Below are positions 33,950 to 46,046 of a DNA stretch of 64,000 bases, one piece after another. Each line of letters opens with the position of its first letter. Within the stretch, counting starts at the first letter, position 1. A program made the position numbers and the translations under genes. The stretch covers positions 109,783,195 through 109,847,194 of the forward strand of contig CP136065.1 in assembly GCA_032622095.1 (NCBI GenBank). Reading direction: 5' to 3'. Source of the DNA: Siphonodentalium dalli (Eukaryota; Mollusca; Scaphopoda; Gadilida; Siphonodentaliidae). A model generated the notes under the pieces. The model worked only from the letters and a program-made list of their open reading frames with translations. It did no database searches and was not told where the DNA came from.

Positions 33950-34198
33950 TTAACCCTTTCATGACAGGAGCAGCATTAAAGATCATGTGCCAGTGCATTC
34001 TCTTATATATGTGTCTCCCATAGGGAGCCTCACATATAGAAGAGAATGCACTGGCTTTACAAGGTCAAGTAAATGTTCATATGCCAATGTATTCTCTTAT
34101 ATATGCGAGGCCCCCTGTGCGAGACTCGTATATATAAGAGAATACATTGGCACATGGTTTTCTCAAACTTTCAGGAAGCTCCAGTAATGGAAGGGTCA
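33950..34198 (+). mobile_element. Family C double-hairpin MITE (C4)
   Basis: It begins TTAACCCTTTCATGACAGGA and ends with CCAGTAATGGAAGGGTCAA. Two hairpins carry arms of ATTCTCTTATATATG type. Confidence 0.85.
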
Positions 34199-34401
34199 AA
34201 CAACCAACATCCTGAAATAGCAACTAAAATTCCTACAAATGAATGAATGGGATTACAGAAGTTGTTTCTCTGCATTTTTAATACGAACTGACCAGTCACA
34301 GATAAAACCATTCTGATGTATACTGTTAGGACTGAATGGAGAATCCATTTGAGAGTTATTTGATAAAAAAAAAATCATACACTACAATATATGAGGCACA
34401 T

Positions 34402-34616
34402 ACAGTAATGCTCTAAGTATTCGACTTCTTAACCACAGCATAATTATGGGTAACTTTTCAGGATTTAGTCGGAAATATGGCTTGTTGCCATTCATCGGAA
34501 AGCTCTCCCCGAGAGCTTCCGATGAATGGCAACAGGCCATATTTCCGACTAAATCCTGAAAAGTTACCCATAATTCTGCTGTGGTTAAGAAGTCGATTAC
34601 TTAGAGCATTACAGTA
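34402..34616. mobile_element. Family B palindromic MITE (B7)
   Basis: Full-length 215-bp palindrome from ACAGTAATGCTCTAAG to CTTAGAGCATTACAGT. The centre is CTCTCCCCGAGAG. The open frame seen across it repeats in other B copies and is a by-product of the palindrome. Confidence 0.9.
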
Positions 34617-34916
34617 TCATAATATTTTATGTGAATATAGAAAGGAGCTATTCATGGCAGAAAATCTACGTCATTATTTGCTCGAAAATGGTGGCAAGAC
34701 TATCACAGTTTTCCAATAATGAAATTCAGCGTGTTGAAACCATTGTTATGTAAACAAAACTGTTACAGTGATTTGTCAACAAACATCGCTGGTCGTGTAG
34801 AAAGTTCAAATATTTTAATCTAAACTGGTCTAAATGTGATTTCAGAATATTTTTCAATGCTTTGACCTTTTCCTATGTTTATGCCATCAAGATCTGATTA
34901 AACTCTGGTATCTAAT

Positions 34917-35110
34917 ATGATTTTAGAGTTATCCATCTTCATCCACAAGACTGCCTGTTTGACCACGTCCTTCTGGACCACTTATTACTGCAGATCTCGA
35001 GAAATGTTAAACTTCAAAAATCAATATCTGATCACTCTGAGCTTTGATGGGTGGGTTCCTCAACTCGAATCAAATATTTTTTACCCCCAAAGCCAAAGAA
35101 ATAGTAATTT
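34917..35110 (+). mobile_element. Family F fragment
   Basis: The internal part GATTTTAGAGTTATCCATCT to AGCCAAAGAAATAGTAATTT matches the other F copies. Both TTAA ends are missing. Confidence 0.7.
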
Positions 35111-36189
35111 ATTACTTTTGCAACATGTTGGTGATACTGACAAAAATATTTTGTATACCACAAGAACACTTTATGTCATAGTTATTTAAATTTATCAGCT
35201 GTTGTCAACTTTCTGCACAGGGATGAGACAAACACTCTTTATTGTTACGATATCAGGAAAAGAATAAAAAGGAATGATCTTTATTGTTCCATGCACAAAG
35301 GATTCTATTCTAGGCTAAATTAAATACTATTCAAGTTTTCATCTGGACCCAAATTCAAAATTGACTGGACTTTTTCATATGAAGGATTCAAACCAAGTTT
35401 CATGTAGAAATTCTGTCAAATACTATTCAAGTTATCAGCTGGACAACAGATTAGCAACAACTTCTAAGTCGAAAAAGGGGCATAATTCCAACAGAAATCG
35501 TTGGACCAGACCCAAGTTCGAACTTGATCAGGCCAGATACCAAGTTTCATAAAATTGTGTCAAATAATATTCAAGTTATCATCTAGACAACAAATGTTTC
35601 AGACAAACGGATGGATGAACACTGCTCATTTCTATAGTCCCCCGAAATTTGTTTCAGGGAAAGAATGGCAGTTATCTTCAAGACTGATGTGAAAGAGTCT
35701 ACCATATTTTAAAAGCACACTTAATTTTCAAACCCCCAGATCACATTATATAAAATATATGCCATATTATATACCATTTGAAAGAGGAAGCTCCAAAACA
35801 TTGTATTATCAACTTATCCGGTGTCATAAACATGTTGTTTTTGTTGAGGTACCGATGTGTTTTCTGTGGTTAAGTTTCATCTGGACTTACTGCAAAGTCT
35901 ATTATTTTCAACGGAAGGGGAATAACTCTATATCTTAGTTTGAATTCTGTTGTATTCTGGGAGTGAAATAGGGGAAATGTTTCTATGATTCAGCAATTTT
36001 CTATTACTCTGTGGGCACCTTCTGAGACACGGATGTTTCAAATGGTGATGAATTATAGTATTTTAATCATATTTTATGTCATAGATTGTTATTAAAACTG
36101 TATATCAAGGCACTATAAAAAACAATAATCGGTGACTCGAAAATTAAATGGGTCTTTAAGGCCTGGTATTGGTATTCAGTAGGTAATGC
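35111..36189. other. Unassigned, includes a short degenerate tandem
   Basis: At about 35330-35590 the phrases ACCAAGTTTCAT, TCAAATACTATTCAAGTTAT and AGCTGGACAACA recur, a decayed tandem of the kind seen at position 1. The rest shows nothing. Confidence 0.5.
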
Positions 36190-36700
36190 GATGTATCTCT
36201 ACTCTGGCTAACGCCCGTAGAGATCATATTCCACCAGTACAAAAAACCTTGGAACTTTTTGAAGTTTTGACAGGGAACCTTATAAAGTCAAAAATATCAT
36301 GCGGGGAATATATTTCTTAGTTGTTATCTGTTCCTGAATAATGTACTTCAATGAATGTGAATGTCCAAACTCAAAATTGCATGCTTTTCTCTGACATTTG
36401 TGAGCCGATATCGCAATAAACATCAAAATTTCCCAGGAGAAATTCCATAATTGAAAGCGATGCACAGCACATCGCTAACAAATTCACTTAAATCGTGAAA
36501 ATTCGAGTTGAGACCTTCACCTACAGTGAAGTACATTACGGTATTAAAGAACAGATCATAACTAAGAAATATATTCCCCACATTATTTTTCAACTTTATA
36601 AGGTTCCCTGTCAAAACTTCAAAAAGTTCCAACGTTTTGTACTGGTGGAATATTATCCCTACAGGCGTTAGCCAGAGTAGAGATCCATGGCATAATCTAG
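36190..36700. mobile_element. Family I inverted-repeat element (I1)
   Basis: The left arm ATCTCTACTCTGGCTAACGC ... AGGGAACCTTATAAAGT returns inverted at the right as ACTTTATAAGGTTCCCTGTC ... GTTAGCCAGAGTAGAGAT. Arms are about 140 bp. Copies at 53.4-54.5 kb and 59.8-61.6 kb are split by other insertions. Confidence 0.82.
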
Positions 36701-39250
36701 GCATTCAGGCAAGAAATAATCGAGGCTTGAATTTTATAAGTGGGCTTTTCATCAAAGGACACAAATCTACCAGTCTATTGATCCCTTAGTTTTAATCTGA
36801 AGATAATTCTCGCATACATTCTGTTATAAAGGAGGAATGCAATAAATAACATAAAACAGAAATTCACAACCTACCAATAAGGCAGTAGATGTACATTCAA
36901 AAACCAATATATGGAATGTAAATTATAAAAAATAGAGGCACAACCAATAAAGGCGCTTGTCAAACAACCATAACAGTTTCGTTCCTATACTTAACTGATA
37001 TTCAAAGTTACAGTGCCAAAAAGATTTTCTTATGGTAAGAACAATTTTGTAGATGTGCTCCCAATTTTCTATAGAAATTGATATTTCTTGAATTTTTAAA
37101 AGCCTATTCTTGAATTGAAAAAAAGGAAAAATAAGAATAATTTTGTAATATTTCCCAATTCGAGAAAAAAAAGAAAGAAAGAAATAGTCAAAAATTAATT
37201 TTGTTTATAGAAAGTAAAGAGCACACATGTATATCTATAACATTATTCTCAGCATAAGAATATCATTTTTGGCAGTGAACACTTATTGCCAGTTTATCTT
37301 AGCTGAGTTGGAAGGCAAGATTAAATAAAACAAGAGAAAGGCAAGACAAAACAAAGATTAAACTACAACATGGTATATAGACTTCAGCCTAACAAACCAT
37401 ACTAGTGCCCATGCTGGCCATGCAGAGTTGCAAGTATACACTAAATTTTGCAGATTAATTATTAGATCATGTTTCCTTGGTCTAAATAAGCTTGTAATGT
37501 TGGTTGAGGTAATGAGTTAGCTCAAGCGATATCACCAAGTAATTTTAGACAAGGAACATCGGTTATTTGATTGTGGAAACTACTTGAAAGGTGAAATAAA
37601 ACACAATATAAGTTAGCAGAAATACAAAATTATAGACAGACAGCTCTGTGGTCAGATTGAACCATTTACATCTAGACTTCTAGTTAGATTATTGTAAGGA
37701 CAATATGGCTGCACCTGGGTCCCTACATTGGTAATAATACCAGGATCATCAGGTTCGTTCAATCAATTGATGCATAAATGGAACATATTGCAAGTGAATT
37801 TTGGCTGTATATTTGTACAAAATATTCAATCCCATCATGAATCACATGTTAGGTCTGTGTTTCTGTAGATTAAAAAAAAGCTTGACTTCATCAGCTGTTC
37901 TTATTTCTGTTTCAGATTCCTGTTATTGAACAGCCAATTACCTAAATACAACTAAATTAGACCGACAAGTTTCACAAACAGATTTTGCCTTCTGGACTAA
38001 AAAAAAACCTTCTTTTTGAAAACTTCATACCACAAATAGTAAGACACAATGCAATAAATTAAATAAGTTTTTTTCACCAGGTGTTTAAAATTCCCTTTAT
38101 TTTTTGCCAGCACCATTATTCAATGGAAGGCGTAAATGAGGGAGATCAGTTTTGAGTGTGAATATGCATACATTATACACCCGTCAGTTTTTTACCCTAA
38201 ATAAAACATGGGGTGGTCCTCGTAGATAAGCCCAAGCCCACCCACATTTTTGAGCATTTGGAAGGTGAATACAATCACATCTTTCTATCCTGTAGAATAG
38301 GAGAAGATACTAAAGGACATCTGAGCTTTTATTATCTTTTCCAGTTGTTTTTCAAATAAAGATGTTTTTATAAGAATTAGCTTGATTAATTAGCATTAGT
38401 GTAAGTAAATTAACTTGTGAACTCATCATACAACCCTATTGTGTTTACAAATTAATCCCAAAATTTACAACCTTATTCAAATTTATCCCAAATGTATTTG
38501 TCTATCACTGTTTCTGGTTATTGTCATGAGATTTTATTTTATTAATAATATAAATAAAACGCATTATTAAAACATGGTTTTAGTATATATATAATATGAT
38601 GGTAGGTCAGCACCTGAAGGTTAACTGAATTTTTGCACAGGGGGTTCCTCGTGAGTAAGCCCAGTACCCACTTCTTTAGCAAAAAATGTGCAATAACCAC
38701 CCCAGGCTTATATACTGACGGGTGTATACAGTACTCGACTAACAGCAGTCTGAGCAGTGTATCACCAAAACCATTATCACATGCTCTTATTTACACAAGA
38801 CCTAAATCAGTTCTAAAAGACTCAGCATGGCTCTGTCAAATATTCATGTACCGACAGGCGACTCTATAGTCTGTACGTTATTTAGTTTATATAAAGTATA
38901 ACCATGACACATATACACATTAAAGGTCAGGCATTGTATACTTGAAGTGGTTAAAGTGTTCCATTTGCCTTTGCATAATCATAAAAACCTATTCATACAA
39001 ATGTGACATTATTGACAAGCATGGCTGTTGGAATTGCCTTCATGTATGTCTTAATTATTCAGTCATATGCACGCCGCGATCTTATTATTTAAGCAGAGTT
39101 CAACGTGACTTAACATTTTATAGACTGTCAATAAGTTAAGTACACAACAGCGACTGAATGACGCACATCTGAACTATTAAATTATTTTTTGTCAGGTTTT
39201 ATATTTATAGCCAGTTTTATATATTTATTTCAAAGGGTTATCGTATAAAA
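36701..39250. other. Largely unassigned; foldback at 38.2-38.7 kb
   Basis: Inverted motifs TATACACCCGTCAG (38176) and CTGACGGGTGTATA (38716), with CCTCGT.G(A)TAAGCCCA nearby in both halves, mark an element of about 560 bp. No exon was recognised in the remaining AT-rich sequence. Confidence 0.5.
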
Positions 39251-39508
39251 TCTTCCATGACTGGAGCTTCCTGATATTTTGCGCAAACCCTGTGCCAATG
39301 CATTCTCTTATAAATGCGAGTCTTTCATAGGGAGCCTCTCATTTATAAGAGAATACATTGGTCTAACAATATTTACCTTGAAGTTGTAAGCCAGTGCATT
39401 CTCTTATATATGCCAGGCTCCCTATGGGAGACTCACATATATAAGAGAATTCACTAGCTCAGGGTCTTTAATGCTGCACCAGCACAGCTCCCGTCATGAA
39501 ATGGTTAA
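39251..39508 (-). mobile_element. Family C double-hairpin MITE (C5)
   Basis: It begins TCTTCCATGACTGGAGCTTC and ends CCGTCATGAAATGGTTAA, with two hairpins in standard order. It is the first of two C copies lying 120 bp apart. Confidence 0.82.
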
Positions 39509-39628
39509 ACTGAGTAGGCCTATATCAGATCTATCATTCTCTACAGGTTTTGGTAACAATTTCAGTGGCAAGAAACTAGCCCTAAAAATCAGTGCATAAT
39601 GAAATTTTGAAACTTGAAATTTTCAGGG

Positions 39629-40033
39629 TTAACCCCTTCATGAGGGAAATTGCACTGGCGCAGCATTAAAGAACCTGTGCTCCCATAGGGAGCCTCGCAT
39701 ATATAAGAGAAGGTACAGCCTTAGAAGGTCAAGGTAAATAGGGTTAGGCCAATGTATTCTCTTATATATTCGAGGCTCCCTATATAAGAGAACATATTGG
39801 CACATGGTTTTCGCATAATTTCAGGTACAGTAATGCCCTAAGTAATCGACCCCTTAACCACAGCAGAATTATGGGTAACTTTTCAGGATTTAGTTGGAAA
39901 TATGACTTGTTGCCATTCATCGGAAAGCTCTCAGGGAGAGCTTTCCGATGAATGGCAACAAGCCATAATTCTGCTGTGGTTAAGGGGTCGATTACTTAGG
40001 GCATTACTGTAGCTCCACTCATGGAAGGGTTAA
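39629..40033 (+). mobile_element. Family C MITE (C6) split by a B element
   Basis: It begins TTAACCCCTTCATGAGGGAA and ends CTCATGGAAGGGTTAA. The body is intact except for a family B element at 39827-40011 placed in the phrase TTTCAGG|TA..TA|GCTCC. This nesting shows that the B insertion is younger than the C insertion. Confidence 0.88.
39827..40011. mobile_element. Family B palindromic MITE (B8) nested in C6
   Basis: The ends are ACAGTAATGCCCTAAGTAAT and TTAGGGCATTACTGTA at a TA target. Part of the right arm is deleted: AACAAGCCATAATTCTGC joins two normally separate segments. The right arm and about 180 bp of flank to its right reappear inside the element at 47.2-47.7 kb. Confidence 0.9.
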
Positions 40034-40200
40034 CAGCCTCGAATCCATGAGAGGACAGCGACCCTGACAGAGCTTACTTAATTTAACTGAAAAGGCATAA
40101 CTTATTACTAACCTATTTTCGACTAAATTGTCCATTAGGTAAGTGACTGTTCAAACAAGGCTTTTTTACATTTGATATGTAACAACACATTTGTCCTCAG

Positions 40201-40644
40201 CAAGCCTGAATTTAGTGTGTCTGATATTTGCAGAATGAGGTCCTCAGAGGGTGAATTTAGTGATGCTATCCCACATAGCGGGCTAGCATCACCAAATTCA
40301 CCCTCTGGGGACCACATTCTGCTTAGGCCTCAACTGATATGGGAGACCTAGAATCAGATTGAAGTTTGTGTCCCCAGTTGAAGTTGATGTTCATTATAGT
40401 CACTTTGATTATGCATCTTATCTTCTGCAAATTAGGGGATAGAGAAACTGATCAGAAGGGAAAAAGGAACTAAAAAAAACATTAATTTGAGATATAGATA
40501 CTTCCCAGAATATGAGACCTGAGCAGAATGAGGTCCCCAGAGGGTGAATATGGTGATGCTAGCCCACTGTGTGGCGTAGCATCACTAAATTCACCCTCTG
40601 AGGACCTCATTCAACAAATGTCAGACATACTTAATTCAGGTTTG
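40201..40644. mobile_element. Family D hAT-like MITE (D6)
   Basis: It begins CAAGCCTGAATTTAGTG and ends ACTTAATTCAGGTTTG. GTCCTCAG (40193-40200) and GTCCTGAG (40645-40652) flank it, matching at 7 of 8 bases. Foldbacks lie at 40232-40325 and 40525-40618. Confidence 0.88.
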
Positions 40645-40825
40645 GTCCTGAGGCCATCATTATGTGGACCATTGAAGCGGACACAAGAGTGATTTTCTAA
40701 CATGTTATATCTGACTAAAACAATGTCTGGAATTTATCACATGGTAATACGTGGTTCATTAACCCCATTTACTGTTGTGTGTGAGATAAAAATCTATAGA
40801 TCGATGCGTGTACAGCATGTGTCAC

Positions 40826-40914
40826 CTGGTGCGACAACCCTATCATGAGTATATAACTTAATACCTTATTACAAGTAAGGTATATACTCATGGTGGGGTT
40901 GTCGTACCAGGGGA
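40826..40914. repeat. Hairpin with ~33-bp arms
   Basis: ACCTGGTGCGACAACCCTAT, then CATGAGTATATA, is followed about 20 bp later by its inverse TATATACTCATGGTGGGGTT, then GTCGTACCAGG. The loop contains CTTAATACCTTATTACAAGTAAGG, itself palindromic. It is probably a small MITE. Confidence 0.7.
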
Positions 40915-41043
40915 CCTATGGTGTACAGGAGCACCTGGGGTTACCAGGGCGAAGGGGGGCACAATTACCAGAAAAGTGTATGCTCAGGAATAAAGCCAAA
41001 AATACAGAACTGAGTCACTCAAACACCTGATTCAAATAGAATT

Positions 41044-41277
41044 TTAACCCTTTCAATACAGAATAACTGAATGGAACTCAGTTATAAAAGTCTAAATTGG
41101 AATGGTCTATTATTCAATTAGAGGGTTGTTCAGGTAATAAAATCAGATGACAAGACAGAAAAAAGATAATAAAATATCAGATTAAGAAAAATGAATCATA
41201 GTTATGGGTGGAAAATGTTCAGATAATAAGTTCAACATAGTTTGCTTGTTGAACTTATTATCTGTAGAAAGGGTTAA
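41044..41277. mobile_element. Family K TTAA-bounded element
   Basis: It begins TTAACCCTTTCAATACAGAA and ends TTATCTGTAGAAAGGGTTAA. The shared internal motif GATAATAAGTTCAACA appears near the right end together with its inverse. Confidence 0.78.
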
Positions 41278-41509
41278 ACAAGTTTTGAGGACCAAGCTGA
41301 CATTAACACCCTTGGTTATTAAAGTGGTCTTACTAATTTGCTATGATGCTGGTTGGTCCTGCAATATTGCTATGTTGCTGGTAGCTAGGGTAAAATTATT
41401 GCTGTTAAGAAAATATATTGTCATTTTATGTAAAGTTACAGTAATGCTGTAGATAATATGAATTTATCACTTCCCCTGAAAACCTTACTTTAACAGGTTT
41501 TGTAGAGTT

Positions 41510-41642
41510 ACAGTAATGCCCTAAATAATCGACTCCTTAACCACAGCAGAATTATGGGTAATTTTTCAGGATTTAGTCAGAAATATGGCTTGTTGCCATT
41601 CATCGGAAAGCTCTCAGTGAGATTATTTAGGGCATTACTGTA
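41510..41642. mobile_element. Family B palindromic MITE (B9), right arm lost
   Basis: The left arm is complete to CGGAAAGCTCTCAGTGAG, then joins ATTATTTAGGGCATTACTGT directly. About 80 bp of the right arm are missing. Confidence 0.88.
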
Positions 41643-41705
41643 CGTTAGCATTTGTTGACCTTCTCTTCACATCACAATATTATTTTTGCTGTCCTATCTC
41701 ATTGT

Positions 41706-42074
41706 TCAAGTGATGTGAAACACTCCTGTTATCAAATGGAAATTGAGAATAATCTTCCTCAAAGCAGTTATTTTGTATGATTTTTAATTAAAATTGACAT
41801 CACACACCGTCATTCTTATATATTAATTAAATGCAATGACTCTCGATGGCAAAATCATTTGTGTTAGTTTATCGCCGATTGTTGCAACCCGAATCGAGAT
41901 GTACATGTTTACAATTGAGCGTAGTTCAAACGATGTTTTCTATGGAGTGGTATGACCGATTTCGTTGAAATTTTAGGCGATGTTAGTAGAATGCGACATT
42001 CCCCAGGTTGGCATATAGCATCTGCACTCACTTATCAATTTCACACACCCGAACAAGTCCATAATTTGTCTTTA
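41706..42074 (+). mobile_element. Family A repeat (A3)
   Basis: It begins TCAAGTGATGTGAAACACTC (first bases diverged from TTAAAG) and ends ATAATTTGTCTTTAA. The interior matches A2 throughout. Confidence 0.82.
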
Positions 42075-42701
42075 ATTTGTTGTTAAGTTGAAAGAGTATA
42101 CAGAACTTAAAATTATAAATAGAGGATATCTACACTTTTTGGTTGGATATGGGAATTGACTTTCCACGAATGGAAATCTAACTTTTTTTGTCATCAAGAA
42201 TGAGATAATTACCATATCCAAACAAAATGTGCAGATGTTCTGTTTATTATATGATCTGCTCAGTTGGCCCAACTCGAAAGAAGAATAAAAAGTTCAAATT
42301 TGTATACCCAAACACAGCAATGGTAATGAGCTTGTGCATACAAAAATAGTTACATTTTCAGACAGATTGGTTGAAGGATAAAGGGGCATCATTCATATAC
42401 CGGTAGTATGTTCAACAAATATTTTTTAATTTGATAATGTAAAAAAAAAAAAAAGGGTAGTAAGCGGGAAGTAACTCTAGTTCAATGTGGCAAAGCGATG
42501 TTACTCATCTAGTACCGAATCACTTTTAATTTTAATGCGGATGGATGCGAGTGAGATATCGATAACTATAGACTGATAACGATTTTTAGCTCATAAAAAA
42601 ATACTACTATTTGATCAATAAAGCTGTATATCCAAATGAAGATATACAAACAAACCTGTAAATAAAAAGCATGCAAAAAGGAGCTGAAATTGATCTCATA
42701 C

Positions 42702-43376
42702 TTAACCCTTTCTATATTAAAGGTACTCAATCTGATTCGAGTCCAACAACAACATTTTTTTAAATGCCGCTTCAGTTATCAGAATCGAGTAATTGCCAAA
42801 AATAAAGCTAACCACAGTCAACTATAGTATAAAATTGCCCAAAACCTGTTATTAATTAACATTTTGTTCATTTTGCCGGTTAGTCAAATATCTGACACAA
42901 AAAAGCCACTTGATTTTAGAGTTATCCATCTTCATCTGCAACTTAGTCCGAGACCCTCTTCTCATGGACTGTTTACTGGGTCACTTAAAATTATCAGTGG
43001 TGAAAAATAATAGATTTCAAACATCGATATCTGATCACTCTGAGCTTTGATGGGTGGGTTCCTCGACTCAAATCAAATATTTTTTACCCCCGAAGCCAAG
43101 GAAATAGTAATTTGCGAGCGTTAATTTCATTATGAATCTTTAAATGGATTCTCCAACTCAATTATAAAAGAGTACATTGGAATGGTCTATTATTCATTTG
43201 GAGGGGTGTTCAGGAAAAATTAGCTGACAACAGACAAAGGAAAATATAGTATATAAAGTGCAGAAGGCTTCAGTGGTGGGAATTGTTCAGAGATAAGTTT
43301 AACAAACTGAACTTATTATCTGAATATTTCCTAAGGAAACTACTCCGGAATGAGTATTTAGTATAGAAAGGGTTAA
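42702..43376. mobile_element. Family K element interrupted by family F
   Basis: K ends are TTAACCCTTTCTATATTAAA and GTATAGAAAGGGTTAA. A family F element (42717-43143) sits after the first 15 bp. Without it K would be about 250 bp, equal to the other copies. F is therefore the younger insertion. Confidence 0.85.
42717..43143 (+). mobile_element. Family F repeat nested in K
   Basis: It is bounded by TTAA on both sides, TTAAAGGTACTCAATCTGAT ... TTATGAATCTTTAA. The single TTAA expected in the empty K site is present at both ends, consistent with a TTAA target duplication. Confidence 0.82.
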
Positions 43377-43383
43377 CCTACCC

Positions 43384-43863
43384 TTAAAGGTACTCAATCC
43401 GATTAAGCACCCCTAAATTACCATTTCTTTGGCTTCGGAGGCAAAAAATATTTGATTCGAGTCGAGGAACCCACCCTTCAAATCTCAGAGTGATCAGATA
43501 TCGATTTTTGAAATGTGTTAATTTTTGGAGATGTGGGCCACTTCCACATCTCAAACGGACAAATTACGGAAAAATTGCGGGTGTAAGATGGATAACTCTA
43601 AAATCAAGTGGTTATTATTAACAATAATAATCACTTGATTTTAGAGTTATCCATCTTTAATACACCTGCAATTTGTCCATAATTTGTCCATTTGAGACGT
43701 GGAAGTGGCCCACATCTCCAAAAATTAACACATTTCAAAAATTGATATCTGATAACTCTGAGCTTTGAAGGGTGGGTTCCTCGACTCGAATCAAATATCA
43801 TTTACCCCCAAGCCAAAGAAATAGTAATTTAGGATTGAGTAATTTCGGATTGAGTACCTTTAA
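43384..43863. mobile_element. Family F head-to-head inverted dimer
   Basis: Both ends are TTAAAGGTACTCAATCCGA in opposite directions. The arms (43384-43620 and 43627-43863) match almost throughout around the centre ATTATTAACAATAATAAT. It begins about 100 bp beyond the stop codon of the membrane-protein gene on the minus strand and so probably lies in its 3' untranslated region or just past it. Confidence 0.88.
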
Positions 43864-43966
43864 CAGATGTTTGCAAAACTTACGAAAGTGAGGCGTTTCA
43901 CTTCAGAACCATTCACAAGAGTTATGATGAAAGCCCGAAAGAACATACTGTATTGCATAGCACAAT

Positions 43967-44598
43967 TTACAGAGCAGTGTTGAAGTGACTATTCTGGTCC
44001 CTGTCGTCATCGGCTGACGCTGTTGCAGCATCTAATGTCCGCAAAGTTTCCTGAACCATATTATCCAGTGAATTATTGCTACGATGAGAATTATTACTGT
44101 TGTGACCAGAAGAATTATTAGATATCCGCCTTTCCGAATCATGAGCACTATTTGAATGGTTTCTAGATTCTTCCGGTTCCGATTCCGAACTATCAGAATA
44201 ATCCTCAGCTGGATGAAGGTTCACATCTACATGAATGTGTTCTGGACCCGTGAACGCCACATCAGCAATGTCATTATTCGCCTCACTGTCATTTATCGGC
44301 AGTGGGGTTCGTTGGTGGACATTTTGTCCCGATGTGCTGATGTGAGACCTGTATGATGGTGGGTGTGAGTCAGGAGCATGATCTCGACTCGGTGGGAATG
44401 TTATCTGAGCACTGCGTCTAATGGAGCCAGGCCTTGACCTGTAGCTCGGAGGTGGAGAACTTGGAAGACTAAGATCGTCCAATGTGTTATTGCTTTCGCT
44501 TCGTTGTTGAGCTAATAAGATCTGTTGTTGATAGTCTTGCATTGAAACAGAATATGTTGGCGGAGGTCGTCTATGCTGGAATTCTGGGTAAACTACAC
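43967..44598 (-). CDS. PPxY-rich cytoplasmic tail, last exon of membrane protein
   Basis: Terminal exon of about 209 codons. The acceptor is TTTCTATTCAG on the minus strand and the stop is at 43967-43969. With the last base of the upstream exon it starts G-VVYPEFQHRR, then PPPTYSVSMQDYQQQILLA. There are three PPxY motifs: PPTY, PPSY in SPPPSYRSR, and PPSY in HPPSYRSH. Such PY motifs bind WW domains of NEDD4-type ubiquitin ligases that control receptor turnover. The rest is Ser/Asn/Asp-rich and acidic (DYSDSSESEPEESRNHS) and probably disordered. Exon phase and content continue from the transmembrane exon at 46819-46983. Receptors with LDLR/CUB-type ectodomains (LRP12- or LDLRAD3-like) have comparable PY tails, but I cannot assign the family from the tail alone. 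Confidence 0.85.
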
Positions 44599-44679
44599 CT
44601 GAATAGAAATATTTAATATTTTTATTACTAAATGGATTCTCCCATTCAGTTATAAATTATATAATGGAATTGTCTATTA

Positions 44680-45059
44680 TTAAAGTGATGTGAAACACTC
44701 CGGGAGGGTGATCACATAGAATTTGAGAATAATCTTGCTCAAAGTAGTTAATTGTTACGAGTATTAATCCAAATTGACAATTTTAATCACACCATCATTC
44801 TTATATATTAATTAAACGCAATGACTCTCATTGGCGAAATCATTTGCGTTAGTTTATCGCCAATAGTTGCATCGTGAATCGAGATGTAAATATTTACAAT
44901 TGAGCATTGTTCGGACAATGTTTTCTGTGTAGTGGTATGGTGATTTTTTTGAACTTTTAGGCGATGTTAGTAGAAAGCTAGAAACCACAGGTTGGCATAG
45001 CGACTGAGTACTAACTTATCAATTTCACGCACCCGAACAAGTCCATAATATGTCTTTAA
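44680..45059 (+). mobile_element. Family A repeat (A4)
   Basis: It begins TTAAAGTGATGTGAAACACT and ends CCATAATATGTCTTTAA, with the interior as in A2. It interrupts a K-related fragment (GGATTCTCCCATTCAGTTAT before it). It lies in the intron of the minus-strand membrane-protein gene. Confidence 0.87.
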
Positions 45060-45282
45060 TTACTGATTAGAAGGGATTTTTTGGTAATACAAGTCCAGAA
45101 GCCATAAGATTCCTATTCAGTGATTTTAGGGAAGGTTCAGAACATAAGTTAAATAACTAAACAGCCTGTAGCCATTTGTTGAAATTATAATCTGAACATT
45201 CCCCAGTTGCACTACCCATTTGTGTGTATACAGTCATCAAAGTAGAAGGAAATCAATGGATTAATTATCTAAGAGACAGACA

Positions 45283-45545
45283 TTAACCCTTTCAAGACAG
45301 GAGCTGTGCTGGTGCAGCATTAAAGATCCTGTGCCAGTGCATTCTCTTATATATGTGAGTCTCCCATAGGGAGCATCGCATATATAAGAGAAAGCAATGG
45401 CTTACAAGGTCAAGGTAAATATTGCTAGGCCAATGTATTCTCTTATATATGCGAGGCTCCGTATGGGACACTCACATATATAAGAGAATGCATTGGTACA
45501 TGGTTTTCGCAAAATTTCATGAAGCTCCATTCATGGAAGGGTTTA
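45283..45545 (+). mobile_element. Family C double-hairpin MITE (C7)
   Basis: It begins TTAACCCTTTCAAGACAGGA and ends CCATTCATGGAAGGGTTTA, with two hairpins. From 45546 to 46046 no further feature is seen apart from a short K-like phrase (CTACATTGGAATGGTC at 45999). Confidence 0.85.
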
Positions 45546-46046
45546 TATCTAGTTTCATAGATAAACTGTGCCATAAGATGGGGGGATATATATTCAATAA
45601 ATATATGAAAAATATCTGGCATAGCAGTGTTAGCCAAGTGATAGAAAATGGCTCACTTCCGACTTTTTGCTCCATTTTAGCCCAGTAACTTATCATTTGT
45701 GTGTTGAACAATAATGAGCTTTCTCTAAATTTCTTAGTCTTTTCCTGATATTGTAGCAATAAAGAACATTTGTCTCAATTCGGTGCAGAATATTAAAATA
45801 AGCTTATAAATTTCTATAAATTAATGTGGTGCACTATATAAATTGTGTGTATTAGTATATAAAATATTCACTGGAATGTTACTAAAGTGATAATTGCTGA
45901 GTTTATCTTGAGGTTTGAAATTTATGTGGGCCTTTAAAACAAGCTACGCGCGGTTATCAACTTTGGTCACTGAGTGAGTGGACTCTTATATTCAGTTCTA
46001 CATTGGAATGGTCGAGTTATTTAGCATTTGCAGCAATTCATATAAT

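Noticed and set aside
44156-44356. Plus-strand frame opposite the PPxY exon
   Set aside because: Shadow of the minus-strand coding exon; no splice or composition support of its own.
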